Shown here: in pieces, positions 35,001 through 46,329 of the stretch
Position numbering within the stretch: the first letter of the stretch is position 1
Layout: each line of letters begins with the position of its first letter
NCBI RefSeq assembly: GCF_014839805.1
Contig: NC_051124.1
Location: 4,650,001-4,714,000, forward strand
Reading direction: 5' to 3'
DNA: 64,000 nt
From: Manduca sexta
Taxonomy: Eukaryota; Arthropoda; Insecta; Lepidoptera; Sphingidae
Translations under genes and position numbers: made by a program
The notes under the pieces: generated by a model
Seen by the model: the letters and a program-made list of their open reading frames with translations, nothing else
Database searches by the model: none
What the model was told of the DNA's origin: nothing

Positions 35001-37385
35001 AGGTCATGCATTCTTAAGGACCGCGATCAGGTTTTGTGAACGAATCATCCGACGCGGTTGTAAGATTACATTGCTGTGTCACCATTCGCGATCACATACT
35101 ACTCATCTGATACAGGATAATCATCACAACTATTCCCAGTTTATTATACATTCAAAATAAAATAACCCAAAAGAATTCACAATATACCTTAATTATTTGT
35201 TTTCAAGCGAACATGAACATTTAAAATAAACACAATAATGACTACTTAGTGTTTACCTTCCTGTTAGCAGATATGGCGGGTACTAGCACACGCTGTTCCA
35301 CGCGTGCCCGAAGCTGGAAGCAGCCAAATGCCCTTCGAAGCACGTACGCGGCGCGCGACTCAGCCAGATAATCTAGAACTACGTCAGAATACGTGACTCC
35401 TTCAACGTAAGCGAGTATTTTGCCGTAAAGGAGGTAAACTAAAAATTCTTTAACCTCCAGATTAACTGACCTTGAGTACGTTTAGATGTCGCCTTTTCTT
35501 TTGTTTTATTGTCTTTTGTTGCGTCATTTAAATCTCTATTGTGAGTTAAGCCGCTGTCTCTGAATTTTCTTCATAATCTAGCAGCATTCTGCATGTAATA
35601 TAATTTAATACTTAATGGTTATTTTCATACAGTCATTAGTTGCTTTATTGTATTTGGAACACTGTAGAATACACACTGTGTATAAATGCCTGCAAAGGTA
35701 CATTTTGAAAAAAAAATGTTTAATATAATAATATTGTGAATCCAGTAAACATGTTCAATAAACAGGTACATCAGGAATTATTTTTTATAACCTAATATTA
35801 TAATACGCTAATACATATGCGACTAGTGTACTTTCTTAAATAAATAAATAAATGTAGAATGACGCTGTGCATAGAGTTCTACTTGAATGCATCACCAGCA
35901 CACTTGCAAGTCAGCATCACCTCATTACATAGAAACAATACCTGGAGTTCAGCAGAACAAGTGCAAAGTTCACTACACGCGTAATGCGCAGGTTGTGCGC
36001 AAGGTTGTACGCGTAAACAAGGGCACGTGTGCAGCAGCGTGCGATTGCGATCCGCCGGCCCGCACTACGTGACACGACAATCGCTTTTGTAGTACCATTG
36101 ATACCGATACAGGGGCCTTATTCTCTATCCCGCACGTTATTTTAACAGTGCGTAACAAGAACGTAACACAACGCACCATGTTTAGGACTATAGAGATTTG
36201 GCTTACAGAATACCATTCCACGCACATTACTCGAAGATAACATGACACGGCCGCGTTACGCGTTTACACTATCATACAGAATAAGGGCCAAGATATGACA
36301 AGTCTCCTGTCTAAGTTTCAGTATTCCCAGCAATACGTTTGTTTGTCGGACATGAGTCATATTAAATAATGGTAAGTATTGCCAGGTAATTACGAGACAA
36401 TATTTCCAATGACAGTATAGTATGCTGGCGAAGTTCAAACACATCATGTAGGCATACAGAGATACTAGTTTCGATCGCATATTTAGATCGTCGTGTCAAC
36501 GTCAACAACCGCGGCAAATTGTGCACACTCATCACCATTTCAGGAAAATACGCAATTCAAGTATGGGTGTGAACAAGGGAAATCACGTTGTTGATTATAA
36601 TACATATTTACACGCCAGTTGCGACAAAGCACCTGTAAACATTGATGACAAGTTTTGCAGAACAATGCGACAGTTTACAAGTCCTTGCACTTATTACGAT
36701 GTAGCCGCGGTCTGATACATGTTAATATTTCTGCATTTTTGTAAGTGTATTGTTTTAATAATGACTAATAATTAACATAAACAATTCAATGTGAGTCATT
36801 TTGTGTCAGAATTTATCGTTTGATACAATACCAGTATTTTTGTTTATGTCACAACTTCTGCTAGCGTATACGCAGAATCGACTGTTAAAATAAAAGAAAG
36901 TCTAATTTTGCCTCAACATTTAAACTAAAAATTATTTAAACTCTTCAGCTCTCCGCTAGTCTTCAATCTGACATCTATTTCTATCAAATTTACCATTAAA
37001 GTAATTTTTTTCGTCTATTAAACACGTCCAGAGCCCCGCCATACTCGGCGTCCGTAGATCATTCCCCTTCTAAATCTCTGACACGTTTCAAATAAGCATG
37101 TCACACGTTACGTAGATGTTTGTACTGCCACTATCTCCGTCGTCATACTAAATAATGTTTCAAATGCACACGTAATTAGTTCAACAAATATTGGCCAACG
37201 TATGTTTGACAAGCATCAGCAGTGCACTCAAATAGATGGAACAATGTGGCGTAGTGTATTGTTAACGATCAACATTTCACGGTAACATAGAGCCGACAAA
37301 CAATAGTATGTATATACTATATCTATTAATTAGTATTTAAAGAGCAACGTGTGGCATTTATCGCTGGCTTCTCTTAAATAATAGG
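35001..37385. other. Gene-free DNA with a GC-rich island at 35.28-35.40 kb
   Basis: The island contains the reverse of GGCACGCG at 35301-35308, a core match to class C sites of Hairy/E(spl) repressors, but no Su(H) site. The remaining sequence has no recognisable exon. Frames of 60-90 codons at 35.9-36.7 kb show no known family. Confidence 0.4.
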
Positions 37386-37394
37386 TAGTAATTG

Positions 37395-37700
37395 TCGAAA
37401 CTGGTGGTAGATCTCTCATATGTGAGAGTCCGGCTGGGTAGGTACCACCGCAATGTCTATATCGGCCGCCAAGCAGCAGTGTGTAATTACTGTTGTGTTC
37501 CGGTTTAAAGGGCGTTGTAGCCAGTGTAACGTATGGACATAATGAGACTTAACATCTCATGACTCAGGATGACGAGCGCAGTGGAATACCAAACAATACT
37601 TTATAATGCAGGGTCTTGGATGGTGTTTCTACTGTTTATGGGTGATCGTATCGCTTACCATCAGGCGATCGGCAAGATCGTCTCGTCATTAAAGCAATAA
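37395..37700 (+). repeat. Dispersed repeat family X, copy 1
   Basis: It runs from GGTGGTAGATCTCTCATATG to GCTTACCATCAGGCGATCGG and ends in AATAAAAAAAA. The internal string AAGCAGCAGTGTGT is shared with minus-strand copies at 52.0 and 53.3-53.55 kb. The end is a short A-rich tail, so the element was probably spread by retrotransposition. I know the family as a common lepidopteran repeat but will not give a name. Confidence 0.72.
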
Positions 37701-40599
37701 AAAAAAACTTTGATCATCTTCCCAATCCATTGTGGGAGAATTTCTCGTCTACAAACCTCCTTATATATCTCCCTTATCTATTGTCAATGAGTAATCGAGC
37801 GCGTGCTCTCAGAATAGTCGACAAACAAAGAGTTAAATTATAAATAGGAAAATTCCTATTATTATACTCGAGTACAGATAATTGCAAAGACATGACACCG
37901 ACCGTTAACCTGAATGCATTATCGACGCGGCAATATCGCAAATAGGATTTTAATATACAAATTCATTAACATTAACGACTTAAAAGGAAAATTTAGCGAA
38001 ACTCTTTAGATATTAATTATCGGTAAAAATTCCTTTGACCTCACGGAAATGGGATTCGCTTCGATAATATTCCTGATGTTAGTTCGTTCCAACTTCAGAG
38101 TTTTTTTTTTTAACAGAAAAATAGTTGCACCATTATTGCAACACATTCATTATGATAATGTATTCTTACAGGAAAATAAGAACAATCGCCAAGATGTAAA
38201 AATCTATTTTCAAAACAATAACGTCTCGTGTCAACCTGAATGGCATTACATTTGAACGATTATGCAATTGTATGTAAGAAATTAGTTGAACATTGGTCAA
38301 AATGTCTTTTCCTACTTTAACATTGGCAAAATCATCGTCTGATAACGATGGAGCCATATTCTGTAAAATTAACTGAAATGAAAATAAAAAAAATAACAGA
38401 GTTCTTGTATTAAACTACATATTTAATATAACCTTAAAAACATAATTAAAATGATCATCATCTTACGTCAACAGCCTAATCATAATATCCACCTTTATAC
38501 AAAGTATTATAAAATTATAATTTACTGTGTACAATACTATCACAATCTTTCAAATTGTTGAGACTTAAAGTCCTTACTTACTAACAGACTAATTGACTAA
38601 CAATGGCAGCAACATTCACGACCACTATGCAAAACCCAGAAGCATTGGAACGTGTTGATAGTTGATACAACTATTAATTTCAGCTATAATCCGTTGGGCG
38701 CAGTCGCCCGTGGCGGTAACTCGTGCCGCGGGCGCCGCGTCCTCTCTCCTCGCACACCGCCCCGCCAACTACCCACGTTGTCTGTAATTAGTGACAAATT
38801 AACATTTTTCCACTGACCATCACATTAGGCCAATGGAATTTTTATAGACATTCAACCATTATAAACAGAATAATGATTTCTTAATATACCAAAAATCTAA
38901 TCGTCTAGTTCATTTTGTCGAACTTATAGTTAACAATAGTATGTAGCCGAGTTTATTAATGCTGTCTATCTATACGAATATACAAAAAAAGATACGAGAC
39001 ATATTCCTAATCATTGGCAAATACACACACTAATAAATTATTGGCTAAAGAGTTCGACGGCACGCGTACAGTCGTATTTGATGCGTTCGATAAAACGCCA
39101 GCCTATAATCATATCGCACAATAATCCAGAGAATATTCAATCCCGAGATAATCGCATTGCTCGCACCAATGACTACACCCAGAGGATTTCCGGATATGAA
39201 CCACAAACTCTTTACGTTTCGCAGCTGACGCACGATGCCGCCAAATCACCGTAATTACTTAACATTGTCTAATTTATGTGCATACACATGAAATTCAGTA
39301 ATTAACATCGCGTCAGCGGTAGAAAAAGACATTTTTCATGTCCATCCGATGAGTCATCCAAGAACTCCCCGCGAGTAAAAATTTTATTTATTTAACAAAA
39401 AACCCCGCGACTAATTCACATAATAGTCACAAAGAACAAATAAAACCCACATGATAAATTTTAACAACCGTGTAGTGGGTGTATTTCGGAGAAAGCCAGC
39501 GATCAGTGATAATATGTCGATTCCGGACGCAGGCGACAATTTCTCATCGGTGACATGCCGCACTCGCCCACTCACTGGTCTCTACCAACGCCAGCATCCG
39601 AACTACCGGCCGCGCCGGCGCGGCGACGCGCGGCGCGCGGCGAGCGGCGCCACATCGCGCCATCGGCATTAATTCATGCCTGTGTTTATGTCCCGCTCGG
39701 GTAGCGGCATTTTATTTCATTTACATTTTATAAAAATATTCTTACTCCAACGACTTGACGCCGCAAGTGTCAAATTTGAATTTCGAAGCCTCGTTAAAAA
39801 ATGGGTTAGGATAGGTTGTGTGACGTGAGTTTCTACCGCATAGAGATGGTATTAAGACTACAGCAACTCTTAAATACTACTTTAAAATGCAAGAGTATAA
39901 GCGATTCATTAAGTTTCCTTACACGGATTCATGCCACGCAAGCAAAAAAACTCTTATCCATTTTACAGCACAAGACAAATTGCAAAACTTGTTCTTGATA
40001 CAAGCACATCGACGGGCAATCACCGAGTCATTAGACGAGTAACCCTCATTTAGGGCGGCGTACAGTAATTATTATGAGTCTGTCAATAATTATTACGGCG
40101 AGTAATCCGTGATTGATGAACGTCAACGGTAGCCGACGAGAACGGAATATAATTGACGCAAGTCTATTGTGTCGGGGCACCGCCTCGGGGCTCCGACTGA
40201 TCGATCGACCACCACCGGCATTACGTTACACTCCACACAATAAATCCGCACTCTTAATTAGACTCGGCTCTAATTAAATATGGACGTGATGCAACCAAAG
40301 ATCTGTTTGAACAACGCACCAATGCCATTGATTGATCGTTAAGTTGTACGACCGTTTCAAATTATGACAACCTACCGTGCTACGCCGCCGACAGTCCAGT
40401 TTGGTACACCACGGGCCCACTCGTACTACACTGGCTACGAAAAGCTACGATCCCTTAATATTTTTATTGGTTTAATTATAATTTCTAAAATATGAAATTA
40501 AATATATTATTATTTTTAATTATATAATAACATGTATATTAATTAAAGAAGAACAATATAACATAACTTTGTGGGGTATCGCTCTATTGTATTTGTAAA
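37701..40599. other. Gene-free upstream DNA of E(spl)
   Basis: No exon is recognised. GC-rich islands lie at 38690-38770 and 39595-39665; the latter is nearly pure G/C. Neither holds a strong Su(H) site. They could be promoter-proximal regulatory DNA for the gene at 40.9 kb. A 73-codon frame that crosses the second island is a product of base composition. Confidence 0.4.
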
Positions 40600-40789
40600 G
40601 TTCTTCATTTCACAAAAATACCTCAAATGAATATGACCTATGCTCAGAGTTAAAGCTAAGCCTAAGTGACCAGTAGCAAGCGAATCAGTATGTCAATTAC
40701 TGGGGCGAGGCGTCGCGGCGTGCGCCCGCGCCGGCGATTGTTTACGAGGCGCACGCGCGGCGCGGCGCGTGTCCCCCCGCGCCCCGGCG

Positions 40790-40809
40790 GCAGCTGCTCC
40801 GCACAGGTG
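40790..40809 (+). promoter_or_regulatory. Proneural E-boxes in the E(spl) promoter
   Basis: GCAGCTGC at 40790-40797 fits the proneural consensus GCAGSTG. ACAGGTGG at 40803-40810 holds a second E-box (CAGGTG, 40804-40809). They lie immediately upstream of the Su(H) paired site, the order known from Drosophila E(spl) genes, where Achaete/Scute-type activators work together with Su(H). CAGGTGGCGCG also resembles an insect CTCF core, so the second box may have another reader. Confidence 0.7.
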
Positions 40810-40814
40810 GCGCG

Positions 40815-40847
40815 TGTGGGAACTCGACGGCTCTCTGCGTTCCCACG
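40815..40847. promoter_or_regulatory. Su(H) paired site (SPS)
   Basis: TGTGGGAA at 40815-40822 (+) and TTCCCACG at 40840-40847 (CGTGGGAA on the minus strand) face each other with 17 bases between the two 8-mers. Head-to-head Su(H)/CSL sites at about this spacing are the known SPS that lets two Notch intracellular domain complexes dimerise on E(spl)/Hes promoters. It lies about 20 bp upstream of the TATA box. Confidence 0.9.
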
Positions 40848-40867
40848 ATCGTGCGCCCTCCGTTCCC

Positions 40868-40875
40868 TATATAAG
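40868..40875 (+). promoter_or_regulatory. TATA box TATATAAG
   Basis: A strong TATA box lies 90 bases upstream of the start codon. About 31 bases downstream is GCATTCC (40898-40904), an initiator-like string whose A at 40899 is the likely transcription start. That would give a 5' UTR of about 59 bases. The start site is inferred from spacing. Confidence 0.85.
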
Positions 40876-40957
40876 CCCCCGCCCGACCGCCACGCCGCAT
40901 TCCGCGTTCTACGCTCGGCGCAAACGCACGCATTCACTAACCACACAAACACTCAAC

Positions 40958-41554
40958 ATGTCTTACGAGATCGCGTATTCGCTCGCGGACGACGGCCCGC
41001 AACCCGTCTCTCGTACTTATCAATATCGCAAAGTGATGAAGCCGATGCTTGAGCGCAAAAGGCGCGCTCGCATCAACCGCTGCCTCGACGAGCTCAAGGA
41101 GCTAATGGTCAGCGCTCTACAATCGGAAGGAGAAAATGTCGCCAAATTGGAAAAAGCTGATATTTTGGAATTGACCGTTCGTCACCTGCACAAGTTGAGG
41201 CGCCAGCGTCGCCTGTCCCTCAACCCCACAGTGGATGTGGATCGCTTCAGGGCTGGATTCACTCATGCCGCAAACGAAGTTTCTCGCTGTTTGGCCTCCA
41301 TCCCCGGAGTGGACGTGAGGCTCGGCACTCAGCTGATGACTCACCTCGGACACAGGCTGAACGACATGCAGCGCGCTGCTACTGGCGCCGACACTCCACC
41401 GGCGAGCCCGCCCAGCCCGGCTCTCTCGACCGCCTCCTCATCGTCCGGCTACGTGTCGCCATCGCCGCCGGCTTCGCCTGTACCTCTGCATACAGCTACC
41501 CCCCTGGACTGCACCACCACGTTCAAGAGCCCGGCAGTGTGGCGGCCGTGGTAA
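40958..41554 (+). CDS. E(spl): Enhancer of split bHLH-Orange repressor
   Basis: Encodes a 198-aa nuclear transcriptional repressor of the Hes/E(spl) family, the direct output of Notch signalling that represses proneural genes. A basic region with the family proline (P29) and ERKRRARIN (32-40) leads into the helix-loop-helix to about residue 83. The Orange domain follows at about 93-137, then a Ser/Pro-rich linker (146-176) and the C-terminal Groucho-binding tetrapeptide WRPW (195-198). The stretch from [20 protein letters not shown] and ETGTQLMTH-type Orange residues (here [10 protein letters not shown]) place it closest to the m-beta/m-gamma type. It is a single exon, as in the Drosophila complex. 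The ATG at 40958 is chosen because it lies downstream of the TATA box and just before the conserved region; the frame is open upstream through the promoter, but that part cannot be in the mRNA. Exact orthology is not decided. Confidence 0.96.
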   Translation: MSYEIAYSLADDGPQPVSRTYQYRKVMKPMLERKRRARINRCLDELKELMVSALQSEGENVAKLEKADILELTVRHLHKLRRQRRLSLNPTVDVDRFRAGFTHAANEVSRCLASIPGVDVRLGTQLMTHLGHRLNDMQRAATGADTPPASPPSPALSTASSSSGYVSPSPPASPVPLHTATPLDCTTTFKSPAVWRPW

Positions 41555-41930
41555 ACAGCCGAGTGGTCGGATGGAACTGGCGGACCCGGCTCCGCGGTCA
41601 CATCTGTTCCAGCACCGCTCGGAGTCGCCAGCGCACTTGTGTGTCCGCCTCAAGTCCTTCCAAGTTTCAGTGTTTACATGTGAAAATTAAACCTAGATCT
41701 CACAAAACAAGTAGGTTATAAAAATTAGCTCGTAAGTTCAACTTGAAAGCTTTAATTAAAAATAGCCCTTAAGTGTATTTGTGATATTAAAGAGTAAATA
41801 TTGTATAAGAGATGTTGTATCGAACTTTAATACGTTCGCATTGTTATATTTTTTATCGTTGAAAAAGATTTCACAGAATTGTGAACTAAATACGACAGAG
41901 TCAATTAATAAAAATATTATCTTTAATTAT
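41555..41930 (+). promoter_or_regulatory. E(spl) 3' UTR with Brd box and K box
   Basis: A Brd box AGCTTTA is at 41748-41754 and a K box TGTGAT at 41780-41785, 25 bases apart. Both are known negative elements in Drosophila E(spl) and Bearded family 3' UTRs. They are read by microRNAs of the miR-4/miR-79 group (Brd box) and the miR-2/miR-6/miR-11/miR-13 group (K box). No perfect GY box (GTCTTCC) is seen. AATAAA at 41907-41912 is a likely poly(A) signal; ATTAAA at 41785-41790 is an alternative. The UTR end near 41930 is inferred. Confidence 0.7.
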
Positions 41931-43985
41931 ATTTCTGTATTTTATTCCTCATTCCCGCTTGTTGACGTCTGACGGCTCATTAGCATCGACGTGGCGCCGA
42001 CACATACATCATTCAAATGAAACATCTAATTATGGAAGCCACTGACACCTAATAAATATAAATAAAACATGTACCATTTAGATTCCGATAATGAAAGAGG
42101 TTAAGGGCGCCAAATGTACCTCTGACCGTGTGACTCGGCGGCCCCGCGCTCTGCGCACACGCCGGTCGCCGCTCAGCACTGGAAACTTTCCTCAACCTTA
42201 TCTCATAACACTATCTTATTCACTGCTGCTATTTATATAACACAATATTTCCATTATTAGAGCATCGTACGCAATTATTAACGCTAACATGTCATGCTAA
42301 GAATTTAGGAAATATATTATCACCGAAATTAATTGTTTTCTTAGAATAATCTGCGAAAACATTAGACTATAATGACATACAAAATATTGTTACATGCTAC
42401 AATAGTGTAACAAGCAGGAAAATACATCACATAAACAATTGAAACAATATTTTTGCTAAAATTATAATAATAACGAATGGACTTAGGATTGGACAGGAAT
42501 GCAGTTTAACAAACCAAATCGGAATTTGGCATTTTATGAGCTATTTATATCAAACTATGAACAAAAATATAAGAAATATATAGGGTAAATATTGTGTATA
42601 ATGTGTATGTTGTTAATCGTTTCATTGCTACATCTATAAAAATAGCGCGAAATGATTATTGCGAAACATATTATTATTTTAATTCTTAATTATTTAAATC
42701 AGAGGAATATTTTGATAAATAAGTAGTTATAGTATTTTTACTGGACTGTGAAAAACCCTGACATAGTGTCACAATTTAGCAAATGGTACACAATAGTCCA
42801 GTAATACACGCAGTGAGGGATAGGTGATAGTAATACATATCTTATTATATAATAAGATAGTTACAATTCTGACGACCAGTCACTGGTTAGTCAATGTTAT
42901 ATTTGGACTTGACAAATCCGTTTGACTTTGCTGAACCCATAAAAAACTTAAGATTTACTCTATTGTATTTTTTTTTTATTTGCACCTTGTAATCTGCCAA
43001 TAAATTAAATATACTACTTTTTATTGCAGTCGTTTAAATATTTATTTTATGGCACGGATTATATTAAATAGCTTTATGTAGTTAAGATCAAATCTTTTTT
43101 ATTTTTTAAATGTTTTGGATGTCCTGTGATTCTTTATTCATTTCTGTTATTTGAGTTAATATAAGTAAATAAGGTCAATGAAATAAACTAAGTCGTAAAT
43201 GTTCCATGTTTATATATAATTTACAATCGAATTATAATATTAATATGTACTTGAAGAGAATATATTCTGAAGGAAATATTACGCTTGTAAAAATAATAAA
43301 AAATCACTTATGTCAAAAAAAACTAATGAAATATGGGAAATTATGGAAAGGCGTGATGAAATGCTGGTTCCCTCCATTTTTATATGAAGCCTTTGCAGTT
43401 AAGTTCAAACATTGCATTTTTCGTACAAACGCGATAAGTGCTGCCATCTATAGACCCAGTAATAAAACATGAATTTCAATAAAGTTCCACTAGAAAGTCA
43501 TCTAGCGGAAAGCTCTGGTACTAACATCTAACGTAAGTTTCCAATAAGCTAAGGTACTTCAGAAGGACTACATACGTTAGAAACAATAGTTATTTCTAAA
43601 AGATGTGATAAACTAACATCAATTAAGCATGAATTTTGAAATGTATTTTATTTAATAATATAACGTGGTTAAGCTTTTGTACTTCTGACGGGAAGAGGAT
43701 TTAACAATTAAAGCTCACACGTGAAAGTTCTTGGAACTTATTTGTATCTTACGATTTTATAGAGGGCGTACCTATCGCCATATTAGTCACATGAACCTAT
43801 TGCGAACAATTAAAATGACTTTAGGTTTTGAAATCTTAAAGCTCACAAACCATACCGTTTCTTACTGCCTAATTTGTAGTTGGAACCGAAGTACGCATTT
43901 TAGTATACTATCACTAATAAGTTAAATTCCAGAAATATAATGAATAGATCTATCCGTTTTTAAGGACCCACTGAATTCGATTTAC
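41931..43985. other. Gene-free DNA downstream of E(spl)
   Basis: A GC-rich patch at 42105-42185 includes GGCGCCAAA (E2F-like, 42106-42114). An AT palindrome TATCTTATTATATAATAAGATA lies near 42838-42860. No exon is recognised; open frames at 43.2 and 43.7 kb are AT-rich and unremarkable. Confidence 0.45.
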
Positions 43986-43989
43986 TTAA

Positions 43990-44275
43990 ATCTATACATC
44001 TATTATATAAAACAGAAAAGTTTGTTTCTATAAAAGCGCTACTCTCAAGAACTATTGGTTCGAATTGAAAATTATTCATCTTAAAGGTTGTAAAAAATAT
44101 ATAAAAACTAAATCTCCGGCAACATCTCTATGCCTGTCTGAACGCAATAAACTCAAAAACTACGCAACAGATTTCGATGAAATTTGTTGTGGAAATAGTT
44201 TGAGACCCTGGGAAGGACAAAGGCTACTTTCTATCCAGAAAAATTCCTTTACGCGGGCGAAGCCTCGAGCATAAG
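43990..44275 (+). repeat. Retroelement-derived repeat
   Basis: It starts near ACAGAAAAGTTTGTTT, contains GATTTCGATGAAATTTG, and ends in ACGCGGGCGAAGCCTCGAGC. This layout, ending in a 'GCGGGCGAAGCC' string, is familiar as a lepidopteran dispersed repeat. The strings run opposite to those at 54.2 and 54.9 kb (GCCCGCGTG, then CTGAGATTAGCGCG), which suggests opposite-strand copies of one family. A 69-codon frame through it is not a gene. Confidence 0.6.
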
Positions 44276-44559
44276 CTTGTATACTATAAATGATAACGGT
44301 TTTCACAAAATTCATAAATTAACGTGTATACATTTATATATACCAGTATACATACATTTCTTTTTAATATACTGTTATAAACTTGCCTCCAATATCCTTT
44401 TTTTATAAACTTGCCTCCATCTACCTCTATACCCCCTTAACTGACTGGGAGAGAATGCCCTTGGCATAAGTGCGCTTCTAAACCAAGTGTTTTAAATAAA
44501 TACTTGTACAGCAGACATACATACATTTGGTATATGTCTACATTTCTAGAATAAAAGTA

Positions 44560-45660
44560 GGTTGGTAGACCTTTTTTTTTCTTATTGCGGGAGAAAACGT
44601 GTTATCGCTACCTCCACTGGAGGGACGTTGGAATGGCCAATGTAGCAGTGGCGAAAGGTCCAAACAACCCGATTCCTGCTTTCCTTTATCGCACTCTTAA
44701 TAAAATAATGACCAATTTCAAAATTTTTAAATGGCACTAATGCCACAATGCCACTAATGGCAGTCGTCGGAAAACTATTTTTTGTTTGCTACCTTTCTTT
44801 TTGAAGTTGTTATAAAATTGAGCTTATTAAAGATAGTTATTTAAATTAAACTATTCACGAATTTTATCGCGGCTTTAATATTTTACTTTTCTCCCGACGT
44901 TTCGAAGACTTTGCAGCCTTCATGGTCACGGGGGGGACTGAGGTGTTGTTCATCCGCAAAGTCAGAGTTACAATATCTACCTACATTTTATAAATATACA
45001 ACTTTTTAATTATTTTTTTTTTAGCTGTTGGTAGGTATAAAATGAAACCTATAGCATGGAAAAAAACCTAATCGATGATGTCTCTGTCCTCTCCCAACGA
45101 CCGCCCTGAGCCGAGGTCCGTACCCCACTCAGGGGTGCCCTCAGCGTGGTCGTTTAAATTTAACGGGCTGGAGCGCCTAAAGCGTTCACCCGGAAGACCG
45201 GTGTAGCTGAATAAGCCGACTCGCGTCAGGCTATCAGCGGTTGTCATTCAAAAAAAAAAAAAAAAAAAAATGGAAAAAAAGGGAAAAAACTAAAAGGTCG
45301 CAAACCGTAATTGGTTGACGATTCCGACAAATTGGCAATTTTGGAATGGTTCATTATTTTATTAAGAGTGGGTTATGTAGAATCTTATGATCATTAGAAC
45401 GATTTTCAGACAGCATTTATGTATAGTACCTATATGTTGTATCGGGTTCTCTTTCGGAATATTTCTCGATTCGCCACTGAAACGTACCAGGGCTTTATTT
45501 ATGTTGTAGAATGTAACCTTTGTTGTTACCAATATTCTTTTTCAACCGACTTCAAAAAAAGGAGGAGGTTATCAATTCGACGTGTTTTTTTTTTTAATGT
45601 GTTCTATTTTTGTAAATATTTGAATGTTGTTGTTTGCCTAGTTACATATTTTACTCTGAA
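44560..45660. repeat. Cluster of decayed retroelement fragments
   Basis: Several unlike repeat pieces lie end to end. A piece at 44870-44970 contains CTCCCGACGTTTCGAAGACT. A GC-rich piece at 45060-45249 ends in a 21-base poly(A) run (45250-45270), so it is probably a retroposed copy on the + strand. ACCGACTTCAAAAAAAGGAG at 45545-45566 is a common lepidopteran repeat string. No intact reverse transcriptase or transposase frame remains. An 81-codon frame at 45.42-45.66 kb is repeat-derived. Confidence 0.55.
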
Positions 45661-46220
45661 ATAAACACTCGTGTCAATAACACATCTTTTTACTTAATTT
45701 TATAAATAACTCAGAACACATATACCAATTACTTACAACAATTTAACGTTCGTAAATTCCAGCGACACTATTACACCATTGATATTTAATGGATTATATC
45801 GAAATCAACTACCAAAATTTAGCAGTTAAATGATTCTAGAATATACTTCGGAACAAAGAGAGACTATTAAAATAATTATCGGCCACGACATCACTCATGC
45901 TAGCTATGATTTGATAATTATTTTGTTTGCTGTTCATGCAGGTGCACGTGTTAGTTCTGATTAAATAATGGAAAATATATTCATAAAGATAAAATTTCAC
46001 AACTTTTCGACTTAATTGTTGATTAATACTTATAGCTTACTCATCATGATTCATGGAACGTCATAATTATTGTGAAATTTTCAGTTACCAAGCATGACAC
46101 ATTAATAGTTGTTTAAAATATATTTATTAACAATAGACCTTCCCGGATCAAGACCGTGTAAATTACAAAAAATGTATAAACATGTTCCTGTTTAAACCAA
46201 CAGAATATAGGCTAGCATAT
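45661..46220. other. AT-rich gene-free DNA
   Basis: No supportable feature is seen. Confidence 0.5.
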
Positions 46221-46222
46221 AT

Positions 46223-46317
46223 TGGCACCCATCGAGGTACACAATGTTACTCGTTGGGCGATACATCCAGAAAAATAGGGCATTCTGGCACCCATCGAGG
46301 TACGCAACGTTACTAGT
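46223..46317 (+). repeat. Direct repeat of about 30 bp
   Basis: TGGCACCCATCGAGGTAC followed by R-CAAYGTTACT occurs at 46223-46252 and again at about 46286-46315, 63 bases apart, with only two or three differences. The spacer holds CGTTGGGCGATACATCC. It may be a tandem duplication of a 63-bp unit or part of a dispersed repeat; a similar CTCGTTGGGCGA string occurs at 55.47 kb. Confidence 0.65.
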
Positions 46318-46329
46318 CGAGATTATATT

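Noticed and set aside
40769..40957. Upstream in-frame ATG at 40769 as the E(spl) start
   Set aside because: It lies upstream of the E-boxes, SPS and TATA box, so it would not be in the transcript; the translated extension has no family similarity.
40662..41721. Open frames on both strands overlapping the E(spl) gene (60-128 codons)
   Set aside because: They are shadows of the GC-rich coding and promoter sequence; none has the bHLH, Orange or WRPW features, and the true frame is clear.
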